From RGIG1828 sp045546535 (lineage in GTDB: Bacteria; Bacillota; Clostridia; UMGS1810): a stretch of DNA of 11,383 nt. The stretch covers positions 1 through 11,383 of the forward strand of contig JAZQDA010000014.1 in assembly GCA_045546535.1 (NCBI GenBank), given 5' to 3'. Shown here in pieces: positions 5,823-11,383 of the stretch (within the stretch, counting starts at the first letter, position 1; every line of letters begins with the position of its first letter). Below the pieces are notes generated by a model. That model saw nothing but the letters and a program-made list of their open reading frames with translations. It ran no database searches and was not told the DNA's origin. The position numbers and the translations under genes are program-made.

Positions 5823-5900
5823 AACGGGCGCACACCGAGGGAATAGTCACAGTCATTCCAGTTAAGAATGCCGTTGGAATTGACAATGCAAACGTTACGA
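5823..5900 (-). repeat. DGR template repeat (TR)
   Basis: This 78-bp repeat in the 225-bp gap between the Avd-like gene and the reverse transcriptase gene aligns without gaps to 6348-6425. On the minus strand it has 15 adenines; 13 differ in the variable copy and none of the 63 other bases does. It is rich in AAC/AAT codons, the usual DGR arrangement for maximum amino-acid change. The last 20 or so bases before the 3' end (TCCCTCGG then TGTGCGCCCG) have no adenine and would serve as the IMH* segment. Flanking sequence (5706-5822 and 5901-5930) probably belongs to the template RNA. Confidence 0.96.
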
Positions 5901-5930
5901 GCAACAGCATATAGCCTAATGAATATCAAG

Positions 5931-6296
5931 TCAGGTCTTTCGCCAACGAAGTGTCATAAACTTGACATCGTGTGCTAACGCAACCCATTTTTCGCTTGTC
6001 GCTGCACTTATCAAATGAGCGTGTAGACTATACTTGGTCAAACTCAAAAATTTATTGCATTTGGTTATGGCACTTGTCTGCAAATCCCATCTCTTTTGTT
6101 TATGTTCGTAAGAATCTGTTGGGTAGGCATTTGCATCCAAGACATCACTGTGAATATCGAGTGCGTATTCTTGTAACTTATCCGCTAATCTGCGAAATTT
6201 CACTGGATAGTGTTGCCGGTTGGTCGTGAGGTCGAATACACTGTAATACAGCAATTCAGCCTTGTTACCTATCTCAAATTTAGTCTCATCGCTCAT
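5931..6296 (-). CDS. avd: Avd-like DGR accessory protein
   Basis: 121 residues, almost entirely helical and basic, with the length, position and character of the Avd four-helix-bundle proteins that form pentamers and bind the DGR reverse transcriptase and template RNA. Visible landmarks are FRRLADKLQEYALDIHSDVLDANAY, a central KRWDLQTSAITKCNKFLSL segment, and a C-terminal KWVALAHDVKFMTLRWRK, matching the usual terminal aromatic/basic helix. It starts 17 bp after the target gene stop and ends 30 bp before the template repeat, which is the canonical target-avd-TR-RT order. The ribosome site is weak, so translation may depend on the upstream gene. Some Avd-like proteins are annotated as four-helix (23S intervening-sequence-like) proteins. 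Confidence 0.88.
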   Translation of the reverse strand: MSDETKFEIGNKAELLYYSVFDLTTNRQHYPVKFRRLADKLQEYALDIHSDVLDANAYPTDSYEHKQKRWDLQTSAITKCNKFLSLTKYSLHAHLISAATSEKWVALAHDVKFMTLRWRKT

Positions 6297-6313
6297 AGTT
6301 GTCTTAATTTATA

Positions 6314-6345
6314 TCAAGATACCAAGACGGAAGAATTCAAGATAC
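6314..6345 (-). repeat. 9-bp direct repeats flanking the 3' end of the variable repeat
   Basis: GTATCTTGA occurs twice on the minus strand (6337-6345 and 6314-6322), 14 bp apart. The first copy nearly abuts the 3' end of the variable repeat; the second contains the target gene's stop codon. DGRs often need a structured element at this place for cDNA targeting. Here I see a direct repeat and a GAATTC palindrome but no strong hairpin. Confidence 0.4.
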
Positions 6346-6922
6346 AAAACGGGCGCACACCGAGGGAATAGCCACAGCCAAGCCAGCCAAGAACGCCGCC
6401 GGAAAGGACAACGCAAACGTCACGAACATAGTCCTTGTCGAGCGTAGTGACTCTCGTTGCAGTCCAGCAAGAAGAACCAATCGCAGGAAGGAACTCACGA
6501 TAACGACGGTAGAGGTCGCAGGTGAGAATGGAAACATTGTCTTTTACAGTTGCTCCCTTGTTAGAACCATCATCGGAAACGAGGTTCACGGTATGAGGGA
6601 TGATGTTGTGCTTGCCAACTGCCTTGCAAAGTTCCTTATAGAACTCGCCATTGCAATATGTACGAACATCGCTCTTGGTGTAGTCGCCATCCTTACCGAA
6701 AGCCATAGACTTGGTAGGCTTCTTGGCGATAATTGCGGTGGTTTCCTCTCCGTGACCAAGCACGATATACTCACGCTCACCGATAGTCACGGTGTCTCCG
6801 GGCTTTACGCTGCCGAGGGTCTTACCTGCCATCTCTGCAAGCAGGATTGCGAAAGAACCATCTGCATTCTGGTTTACACTTACCTTTACGCCGGGAATGT
6901 TGTTCTGAACTTCAATCTTCAT
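6314..6922 (-). CDS. DGR target protein with DUF6273/C-type-lectin-like variable C-terminus
   Basis: 202 residues from ATG at 6922, chosen because GAGGT lies seven bases upstream; the longer frame to 7069 would run through the promoter. Residues 1-70 are beta-rich (PGDTVTIGEREYIVLG). Residues 80-160 carry a pattern typical of DUF6273 proteins (VRTYCNGEFYKEL, then RYREFLPAIGSSCWTATR). The C-terminus SLGVRPF is the classic closing motif of that C-type-lectin/FGE-like fold. The variable repeat covers residues 167-192, with changed codons at 168, 171, 173, 175, 177, 179, 181, 182 and 184; the current residues are mostly Gly, Leu and Val. There is no signal peptide, transmembrane helix, coiled coil or tail-fibre repeat. 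The diversified surface presumably binds a partner. It is the first gene behind its own promoter. Confidence 0.92.
   Translation of the reverse strand: MKIEVQNNIPGVKVSVNQNADGSFAILLAEMAGKTLGSVKPGDTVTIGEREYIVLGHGEETTAIIAKKPTKSMAFGKDGDYTKSDVRTYCNGEFYKELCKAVGKHNIIPHTVNLVSDDGSNKGATVKDNVSILTCDLYRRYREFLPAIGSSCWTATRVTTLDKDYVRDVCVVLSGGVLGWLGCGYSLGVRPFCILNSSVLVS
6348..6425 (-). repeat. DGR variable repeat (VR)
   Basis: A 78-bp copy of the template repeat at 5823-5900, in the 3' end of the target gene. All 13 differences fall at template adenines (9 A to G, 2 A to C, 2 A to T, minus strand), which is the signature of DGR mutagenic retrohoming. The only adenines left unchanged are one in the first variable codon and one in the TAT codon. 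Downstream of the repeat the sequences part after CCCGTT, where template and variable copies differ at the next base (C versus T), as expected of IMH*/IMH. Confidence 0.97.
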
Positions 6923-6988
6923 TGATTTTACCTCATCTTTCTTGATTGTTTGGTTTTGGTGTTTTTCTGTCTTATTGATTACACTCAT

Positions 6989-7017
6989 ATTATAATCGAA
7001 CTCTGCGGCTTTGTCAA
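6989..7017 (-). promoter_or_regulatory. Consensus sigmaA/sigma70 promoter of the DGR operon
   Basis: On the minus strand TTGACA (7012-7017), exactly 17 bp, then TATAAT (6989-6994): a perfect 12 of 12 consensus. The start should be near 6982, giving a 5' leader of about 60 nt before the target gene. It separates DGR expression from the NAD operon upstream and suggests reading by host RNA polymerase. Confidence 0.92.
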
Positions 7018-7068
7018 TACTAATTTTGAAAATTTTCCAAATTATTTTTAAAAGTTTATTTTTCGGCA

Positions 7069-8277
7069 TTAGTATTCATTCCCATCGCTCTGGTTAGAAG
7101 TGTTCTTATACCCAAAAGCAGGGATAGGCTGCAACTTGAACAAGTTCTTCTTATGCTTATTGTCGATGCTCTCCTTGGTCTGTGCATCGAAACAATATCC
7201 AGTACGGATATATCTGTTGAGAACCTTATAGGTAAACCCGAAATTGTCCTCATCGGTCATTCCACACAAACCGTCTGAAGGAGTTTTATAAACAAGTTCT
7301 TCCGGCAATCCGCACTCAATGCCGACTGCAATGACTTCATCGCTGGTCAAATTAGCAAGAGGGCTAAAATCGCCAACAGAGTCACCCCATCTGGTAGAAT
7401 AACCAATCCAATCTTCGGACAGATTACAAGTGTTCGCAACTCTGCCATTCACGGATTGAGAAATTGCATAGAGTGTTGCCATACGGATTCTCGGAGGAAG
7501 ATTTACAACGGTCTGTCTGGAAATGTTGATAAACTTACCTCTGCGAGAGCCATCAGGCTGCGGCATATACATAGTTTCCATATTCTTGATTACACCATTG
7601 TAACCATCGAAAATGTTTACCTGTGTGAAAGGAATACCGAGATGTTCAACCACTTCGATAGAGTCCTCAATGTCATCCTGCACACCATTAGGCATAAGAA
7701 CGCCGATTACTCTGTCCTTGCCGAGTGCTTCAACGCAAAGGGCAGCAACAACGCTGGAATCTTTACCGCCAGAGATACCGATGACAGCATTGCAATCCTT
7801 GCCGTTCTGTTCAAAGAAATCTCTAATCCAATTTACAATGTCATCCTTGACCTTTGGAGCATCGAAGCCGAGTTCGGTTCTAATTGCCATAAGGATTTTG
7901 CCGAGATGGTTCATACCCTCTCCGTTGCAAACGCCCCAGAACTTGTCATTCCAAGTATTACCCTCGATAAGAACTTCATCACCGGTAGCAACCAACTTTT
8001 CGGCAAGACGAGGATTCTGTGTGAACTTCGCATAGCAAATCTCATACATAACCTGAATCTTTACCTTTTCCCAATCCTCACGCAAAGTCACTGCTCTACC
8101 AAGTCTCTTGGAATTGGATGCATCAAGGCTCGTAAACTGCACACGCTCAATTTCGTCAATGGTTTTCTGTGCCTGAAACGCTGCTTCACTGTTTCGGAAA
8201 GAAAGACCGTTATATTCAACCGGTGCATCATAGAAGTTGCTCAAAAAGGCATACTCGCCTCTGAAATTATCAATCAT
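7069..8277 (-). CDS. NADAR (YbiA-like) domain fused to NAD synthetase
   Basis: 402 residues; GGAG lies eight bases before ATG 8277. Residues 1-135 are a NADAR/YbiA-like domain: FRGEYAFLSNFYDAPV, LSFRNSEAAFQAQK, KFTQNPRLAEKLVATG, NTWNDKFWGVCNGEGMNHLGK. NADAR proteins act on ADP-ribose linkages; some remove ADP-ribose from guanine in DNA. Residues 145-390 are an ammonia-dependent NAD synthetase of the N-type PPase family: the P-loop SGGKDSS at 169-175, NLSEDWIGYSTRWGDSVGD near 285-303, SPLANLTSDEV, and KTPSDGLCGMTDEDNFGF at 331-348. NadE adenylates nicotinic acid adenine dinucleotide and amidates it to NAD+. No glutaminase domain is present. The fusion of an ADP-ribose-processing domain to an NAD-making enzyme is unusual and fits the operon's NAD theme. 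It is the last gene before the DGR promoter. Confidence 0.94.
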   Translation of the reverse strand: MIDNFRGEYAFLSNFYDAPVEYNGLSFRNSEAAFQAQKTIDEIERVQFTSLDASNSKRLGRAVTLREDWEKVKIQVMYEICYAKFTQNPRLAEKLVATGDEVLIEGNTWNDKFWGVCNGEGMNHLGKILMAIRTELGFDAPKVKDDIVNWIRDFFEQNGKDCNAVIGISGGKDSSVVAALCVEALGKDRVIGVLMPNGVQDDIEDSIEVVEHLGIPFTQVNIFDGYNGVIKNMETMYMPQPDGSRRGKFINISRQTVVNLPPRIRMATLYAISQSVNGRVANTCNLSEDWIGYSTRWGDSVGDFSPLANLTSDEVIAVGIECGLPEELVYKTPSDGLCGMTDEDNFGFTYKVLNRYIRTGYCFDAQTKESIDNKHKKNLFKLQPIPAFGYKNTSNQSDGNEY

Positions 8278-8289
8278 AAAACTATCTCC

Positions 8290-8673
8290 TTAATAGTTAT
8301 GGCTGTTCAAAAAATCAGCAATATCAGGAAGGGATTCACAGACAGTGATGCCGTTGCTCTTTGCCAGATTTACAACTGCTTCCAAACTATGTGCCATAGT
8401 TTTCTCAATGCCATCGTAAAGCACACACAAAATTGTCTTTTCAGGTCTCTTATTGGAATCATCAATGATTTCCGCAATAGAGTAAACACCCTTAATTCCA
8501 GATGTGATTACATACAGAACATAGTCTGCGGTTTCTCTTTCGTGTACCTCACGAAGTCTGTCTGCTTCCGACCAATTCTTAACGATTGGATTATAGTAGT
8601 CACAGTTCAGTAGAGGAATTAAATCATCTCTCCACTTGTAACCACTACACGTTCCCCCTAAAAATACCTTCAT
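8290..8673 (-). CDS. Nucleoside 2-deoxyribosyltransferase-like protein (PF15891-type)
   Basis: 127 residues: MKVFLGGTCSG at the N-terminus, YYNPIVKNW at 26-34, ERETADYVLYVIT at 45-57 and GVYSIAEIIDDSNKRPEKT at 62-80, matching the small nucleoside 2-deoxyribosyltransferase-like family; Glu68 in SIAEI is the probable nucleophile. Relatives cleave or exchange N-glycosidic bonds of deoxynucleosides; related folds act on NAD derivatives, so the substrate here is open. A strong GGAGG site precedes ATG 8673, which overlaps the stop of the NAMPT-family gene (TAATG). The NadE fusion begins 12 bp after its stop, so it is an integral part of the operon. Confidence 0.85.
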   Translation of the reverse strand: MKVFLGGTCSGYKWRDDLIPLLNCDYYNPIVKNWSEADRLREVHERETADYVLYVITSGIKGVYSIAEIIDDSNKRPEKTILCVLYDGIEKTMAHSLEAVVNLAKSNGITVCESLPDIADFLNSHNY

Positions 8674-10151
8674 TAGAACTTACCTCCGTGTAAAATCGCT
8701 CTTACTTCCGCAAGAGTATATTCTTTTGTCATCTTGCCATCTACGAAAATCGTATCAAGCATATTGTCCTTGTCGTTGCTTGCTTCTTCCCAAGTCTTTC
8801 CGTCCTCAAACACGAGGTCTCCGGCTTCGTTAATCTGATGAACTACACAGCAACCCTTTTGAGACTTCTTGAAACCGCCATCCTTGGGGTTCTTGAAGAT
8901 AGGAGTAGGAACGCCGTCAATCTCACAGTAAGTAGCCTTAATGCAAGAACTGAAAGTATCACGGGTGAAAGGCTTCAAAATGCCATCTTCCTCAATACAC
9001 TGGAAAGAGAAAGAACCGACACCCAGAGCAACGTTGGAGCAAGCAAAGCCGTTTTCTTCGAGAATCTTGTAAATTTCTTCGCAACGCTGAACGGTAATGC
9101 TATCACCATAAATAGCCTTAACGTGAGGGTCAAGAACCTTGTAACCCTTGCTGTTGATAGTGCCACCGAAATGCTCCCACAACTTGAACACAGTCTTGGT
9201 TACGACTTCAACGCAATCACCGGAATCACCACGCATAAGCATACAGCCATTGTGGTTCATAATCTCGTTTCGCAACTGCGGAAGAACATTGTCAATGATG
9301 TTCCAGTAATCGTAAGAGTCAAGAACTGCGGAGAAACTGGTGTTGGGGTAAATCTCGGTCAGCAAACGGCGCAGGAGAGTGATTTCGTCTCCGTCAACCG
9401 CATAGTTGGAACACATAACAGAGTGTTCAGTGCTGGGAGAACCGAATGCGACAGGCTCTTTGGTGCAATCGCAATTATACATTTCCTCCAGATAAGGGAT
9501 AGTAGGAACGGTTGCAGTCAGCAAGAAAGACAGACACCAACCAGCACCGGCTTTAACAGCAGATTCCAGACATTCCTCACCACGGAAGTCAAATGCTCCC
9601 AATGCTCTTGCACGAGGCACATTGTCATCACAGGTCTTGTCGTAATACTCGTTTACGATGTCACGATAAGTAGCACCAACAGTTGCAGCCAACATAGGAT
9701 GCCACATTTCAGCGGAAATCAGACTTTCGAGAGACTGCGGCAACCAAGCGAAGTCGGGATGAGTGTTGGTAATGCCGAACATAGGCACGTGCATAGGCAC
9801 GATAGTACCTTCAGGCAGAGACACAATCTTAATAGGCAGATAGCCGAGACGGTGGAGTGCTTCGATTTTCTCAATCTTATAAGCATTCTTGCCGAGGGTT
9901 GCATCCATAATTCGTCTGTACTCGCTCATAACCTCATCAAAAGGCTTGTTGAAAAATTCGTTGTTGAAATAGTCGATAAGGTAGGTCTTAATGAAACCCT
10001 GCAAACCGAACATTACGACCTTATCCCATCTCTTAACTCTGCTCATTCTGGGAGTGAAGTAGGACACGGACTTCGTGATGTTCTTCGGCAGCATTTCAGC
10101 GTGAACCGCCTTGTAAAAGTCGATAAGTAACATAGGGTTAGTCTTTTTCAT
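8673..10151 (-). CDS. NAMPT-family phosphoribosyltransferase (NadV-like; candidate Namat)
   Basis: 492 residues from ATG 10151 (GAGG nine bases upstream; a TTG at 10166 in the same frame is less likely). NAMPT joins nicotinamide to PRPP; phage Namat, a NAMPT relative, joins nicotinamide to ADP-ribose pyrophosphate to give NAD+ directly. Conserved residues by comparison with human NAMPT: Phe187 and Arg190 in AFDFRG (F193, R196), the phosphorylated His243 in STEHSVM (H247), Asp278 in LDSYDYWN (D279), and Arg307/Asp309 in MRGDSGD (R311/D313). The nicotinamide-selecting D219 is replaced by Ala213 in LTATV, and the GGGLLQ loop reads GVGSFSFQ, so substrate use may differ. It overlaps the Prs-family gene by 14 bp, arguing for coupled production. 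Confidence 0.93.
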   Translation of the reverse strand: MKKTNPMLLIDFYKAVHAEMLPKNITKSVSYFTPRMSRVKRWDKVVMFGLQGFIKTYLIDYFNNEFFNKPFDEVMSEYRRIMDATLGKNAYKIEKIEALHRLGYLPIKIVSLPEGTIVPMHVPMFGITNTHPDFAWLPQSLESLISAEMWHPMLAATVGATYRDIVNEYYDKTCDDNVPRARALGAFDFRGEECLESAVKAGAGWCLSFLLTATVPTIPYLEEMYNCDCTKEPVAFGSPSTEHSVMCSNYAVDGDEITLLRRLLTEIYPNTSFSAVLDSYDYWNIIDNVLPQLRNEIMNHNGCMLMRGDSGDCVEVVTKTVFKLWEHFGGTINSKGYKVLDPHVKAIYGDSITVQRCEEIYKILEENGFACSNVALGVGSFSFQCIEEDGILKPFTRDTFSSCIKATYCEIDGVPTPIFKNPKDGGFKKSQKGCCVVHQINEAGDLVFEDGKTWEEASNDKDNMLDTIFVDGKMTKEYTLAEVRAILHGGKF

Positions 10152-11031
10152 ACTCAAATACCTCAATCATTTCCGCAACTCCAAGTTCTTCGGCTCTTTT
10201 CATAGCCTCTGCATTGAAGATGCTGTTTGTAGTGAAAACCTTGTCGATAAGACCGCTCTTGAAAATCTCACCATCAAGAATGGTGGCTTCACAGTGGGAG
10301 TCATATAAATAAATCTTGTTTGCTTCAAGTTCCTTTAACTTCTTTGCGCTGTGGTAGAAAGTACCGCCAAGGCTGCTGATGTCATCAATGATAAGAATGT
10401 CACTTCCTCTAATAAGGTCTGTTCTACCAGAGACATCTAATCCCTTAATTTCTCCGCTTTGCCAATCTCTCTTTTTTATTCCGAATGCGTATGGCATATC
10501 AATCATACCAGAATAACGCTTCATTGCTCCTTCATCTGGATAAAAAGCAATAAATGGCTTCGGAGTAGTGTCAATCTTATCTTTTCGGAAACCAACATAA
10601 GTTGTTCTCAATGGCTCAATTTGAATAATTGCCTTTTCAATATACTTCTTCGGGTTCTCAATGATAATGTTATCAATGAGTGCTTCACTCACAGAAGAAT
10701 GAGGGTCAAGCACGGTCACAGTATCGAATGCCAGTTCGTTGATAAACTCCGCAAAATACTTCAAGGTGAACACGTCGTTACTGCTCTTAACTCTATCCTG
10801 TCTTGCATTCGGAATGTAAGGCATAACAAGGTCAATAAACAGAATGCCGTTTCGCTGGAGGTGTCTGGTTAGGAACATAACCGCCACCATTTCCTCATTG
10901 CTTTCAAAGTGCCAAGTAAGGGTTGCTCTCTTGCAATCTTCATACTTGGAGAAGTCAATGTTTGGCTTCAACAGCGGAGTTCCATCGGGAAACTTACCGA
11001 GGATAATTTTTTTGCCGTCAATCTTAATCAT
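10138..11031 (-). CDS. PRPP-synthetase-family protein (candidate ADP-ribose pyrophosphate synthetase)
   Basis: 297 residues, slightly shorter than the usual 310-320 of Prs. Motifs: MPYIPNARQDR at 70-80 (the Prs ARQDR signature), LDPHSSVSEALIDN at 108-121 (the metal-binding DLHxxQ-like region, diverged), YPDEGAMKRYSG at 164-175, and the PRPP loop IDDISSLGGTF at 215-225 (usually DDxxDTAGT). Prs makes PRPP from ribose 5-phosphate and ATP; the phage relative Adps instead makes ADP-ribose pyrophosphate. Divergence in the loop and its 14-bp overlap with the NAMPT-family gene make the Adps role plausible, but I cannot separate the two by motif. AGGAG lies eight bases before ATG 11031, inside the end of the upstream gene. 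Confidence 0.93.
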   Translation of the reverse strand: MIKIDGKKIILGKFPDGTPLLKPNIDFSKYEDCKRATLTWHFESNEEMVAVMFLTRHLQRNGILFIDLVMPYIPNARQDRVKSSNDVFTLKYFAEFINELAFDTVTVLDPHSSVSEALIDNIIIENPKKYIEKAIIQIEPLRTTYVGFRKDKIDTTPKPFIAFYPDEGAMKRYSGMIDMPYAFGIKKRDWQSGEIKGLDVSGRTDLIRGSDILIIDDISSLGGTFYHSAKKLKELEANKIYLYDSHCEATILDGEIFKSGLIDKVFTTNSIFNAEAMKRAEELGVAEMIEVFEYEKD

Positions 11032-11033
11032 AC

Positions 11034-11383
11034 TTACTCTCCTACAATTTCAATCTGGCACATCTTCATAGTCTGAATTGCTGCATCGTGGCTTTCGGGA
11101 GTTACACCGGCACAGCAGGAAGCATCAACTGCAATGCTTGCTTCGGGCAAATACGCCTTTGCAAGAAGAACATTTGAAACAACACAGATGTCGGTACACA
11201 AACCGATAAATTCAATTCTGTCGAAGTTGTGTTCTCTAATGTACTCTGCGAGATACAGAGAGCCAAAGGTAGGCTTGGGAATAATAGTGGGATTTTCACC
11301 CAAAGCACTTGCAATTTCCTTGTTGAGCATCCAGCCATCGGTTTCCTCAATACAGTGAGGTACAGGCAGGTGCTTGCCTTCAT
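11034..11383 (-). CDS. pncA: Nicotinamidase-like cysteine hydrolase (5' end outside window)
   Basis: The last 116 residues are visible; the frame is open to the window edge, so the N-terminus with the catalytic Asp is missing. Motifs of the isochorismatase/nicotinamidase family: EGKHLPVPHCIEETDGW at the visible start, KPTFGSLYLAEYI with the catalytic-Lys region, and GLCTDICVVSNVLL with the nucleophilic Cys and the cis-peptide before it; then VDASCCAGVTPESHDAAIQTM. The enzyme would deamidate nicotinamide to nicotinate. It ends 2 bp before the Prs-family gene. A nicotinamidase together with NadE suggests the deamidating (Preiss-Handler) route in addition to the nicotinamide route. Confidence 0.88.
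   Translation of the reverse strand, partial: EGKHLPVPHCIEETDGWMLNKEIASALGENPTIIPKPTFGSLYLAEYIREHNFDRIEFIGLCTDICVVSNVLLAKAYLPEASIAVDASCCAGVTPESHDAAIQTMKMCQIEIVGE

Noticed and set aside
6923..7069. N-terminal extension of the DGR target to 7069
   Set aside because: It would include the consensus promoter and its leader; ATG 6922 has a proper GAGGT ribosome site.
7456..8613. 385-codon plus-strand open frame
   Set aside because: Antisense to the NADAR-NadE fusion and the deoxyribosyltransferase-like gene; it crosses two real genes.
8838..10130. 430-codon plus-strand open frame
   Set aside because: Antisense shadow of the NAMPT-family gene, whose catalytic motifs are intact.
1..11383. CRISPR array, insertion sequence or attachment site
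   Set aside because: No regularly spaced repeats, transposase or integrase gene, or tRNA-end duplication was seen.

Overview
The window is a gene-dense stretch in which every supported gene lies on the minus strand, with short gaps, overlapping stop/start codons and strong purine-rich Shine-Dalgarno sites. It has two near-consensus sigma70/sigmaA-type promoters (TTGACA-17 bp-TATAAT and TTGACA-17 bp-TAGAAT), a tRNA array with encoded CCA ends, and a DUF6273-like protein of a kind common in Clostridia. Together these suggest a large tailed phage, or a phage-like element, of a Bacillota (probably Clostridia) host. No structural, terminase or replication gene is present to prove this. The standard genetic code fits all reading frames.

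Layout in transcription order, from high to low coordinates. (1) 11383-7069 is an NAD-metabolism operon: a nicotinamidase-like hydrolase (5' end outside the window), a PRPP-synthetase-family protein, a NAMPT-family protein, a nucleoside 2-deoxyribosyltransferase-like protein, and a fusion of a NADAR (YbiA-like) domain to NAD synthetase. The adjacent Prs-like and NAMPT-like pair matches the architecture of the phage NAD+ reconstitution pathway NARP1 (Adps + Namat), which counters NAD-depleting defences. (2) 7017-3976 is a complete diversity-generating retroelement (DGR) behind its own consensus promoter: a variable target protein with a C-type-lectin/DUF6273-like C-terminus, an Avd-like accessory protein, the template repeat, a DGR reverse transcriptase fused to a SLOG (DUF2493-like) domain, and a translationally coupled small protein. 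Over 78 bp, the template and variable repeats differ at 13 of 15 template adenines and at no other base. (3) 3952-2396 is a tRNA array with its own promoter. It holds Lys(UUU), Trp(CCA), Ser(GCU), Gln(UUG), Gly(UCC) and a His-like tRNA, a small embedded protein gene, and several structured but unidentified RNA elements. One of these is a compact pseudoknot and another is a roughly 188-nt element that begins and ends like a tRNA. (4) 2067-1 is the N-terminal 689 residues of a large protein with a helical, HEAT-like body and a TerD-like C-terminal region, truncated by the window edge.

How the parts may fit together (inference): the NAD operon could rebuild or protect NAD+ when host TIR/SIR2-type defences destroy it, and the NADAR domain could reverse or process ADP-ribosylation. 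The SLOG domain on the reverse transcriptase belongs to a superfamily with nucleotide-binding and NAD-derivative-binding members. The retroelement's target has no visible signal peptide or tail-fibre architecture, so a diversified intracellular protein in a counter-defence locus is possible, although a small virion-attached receptor-binding protein is not excluded.
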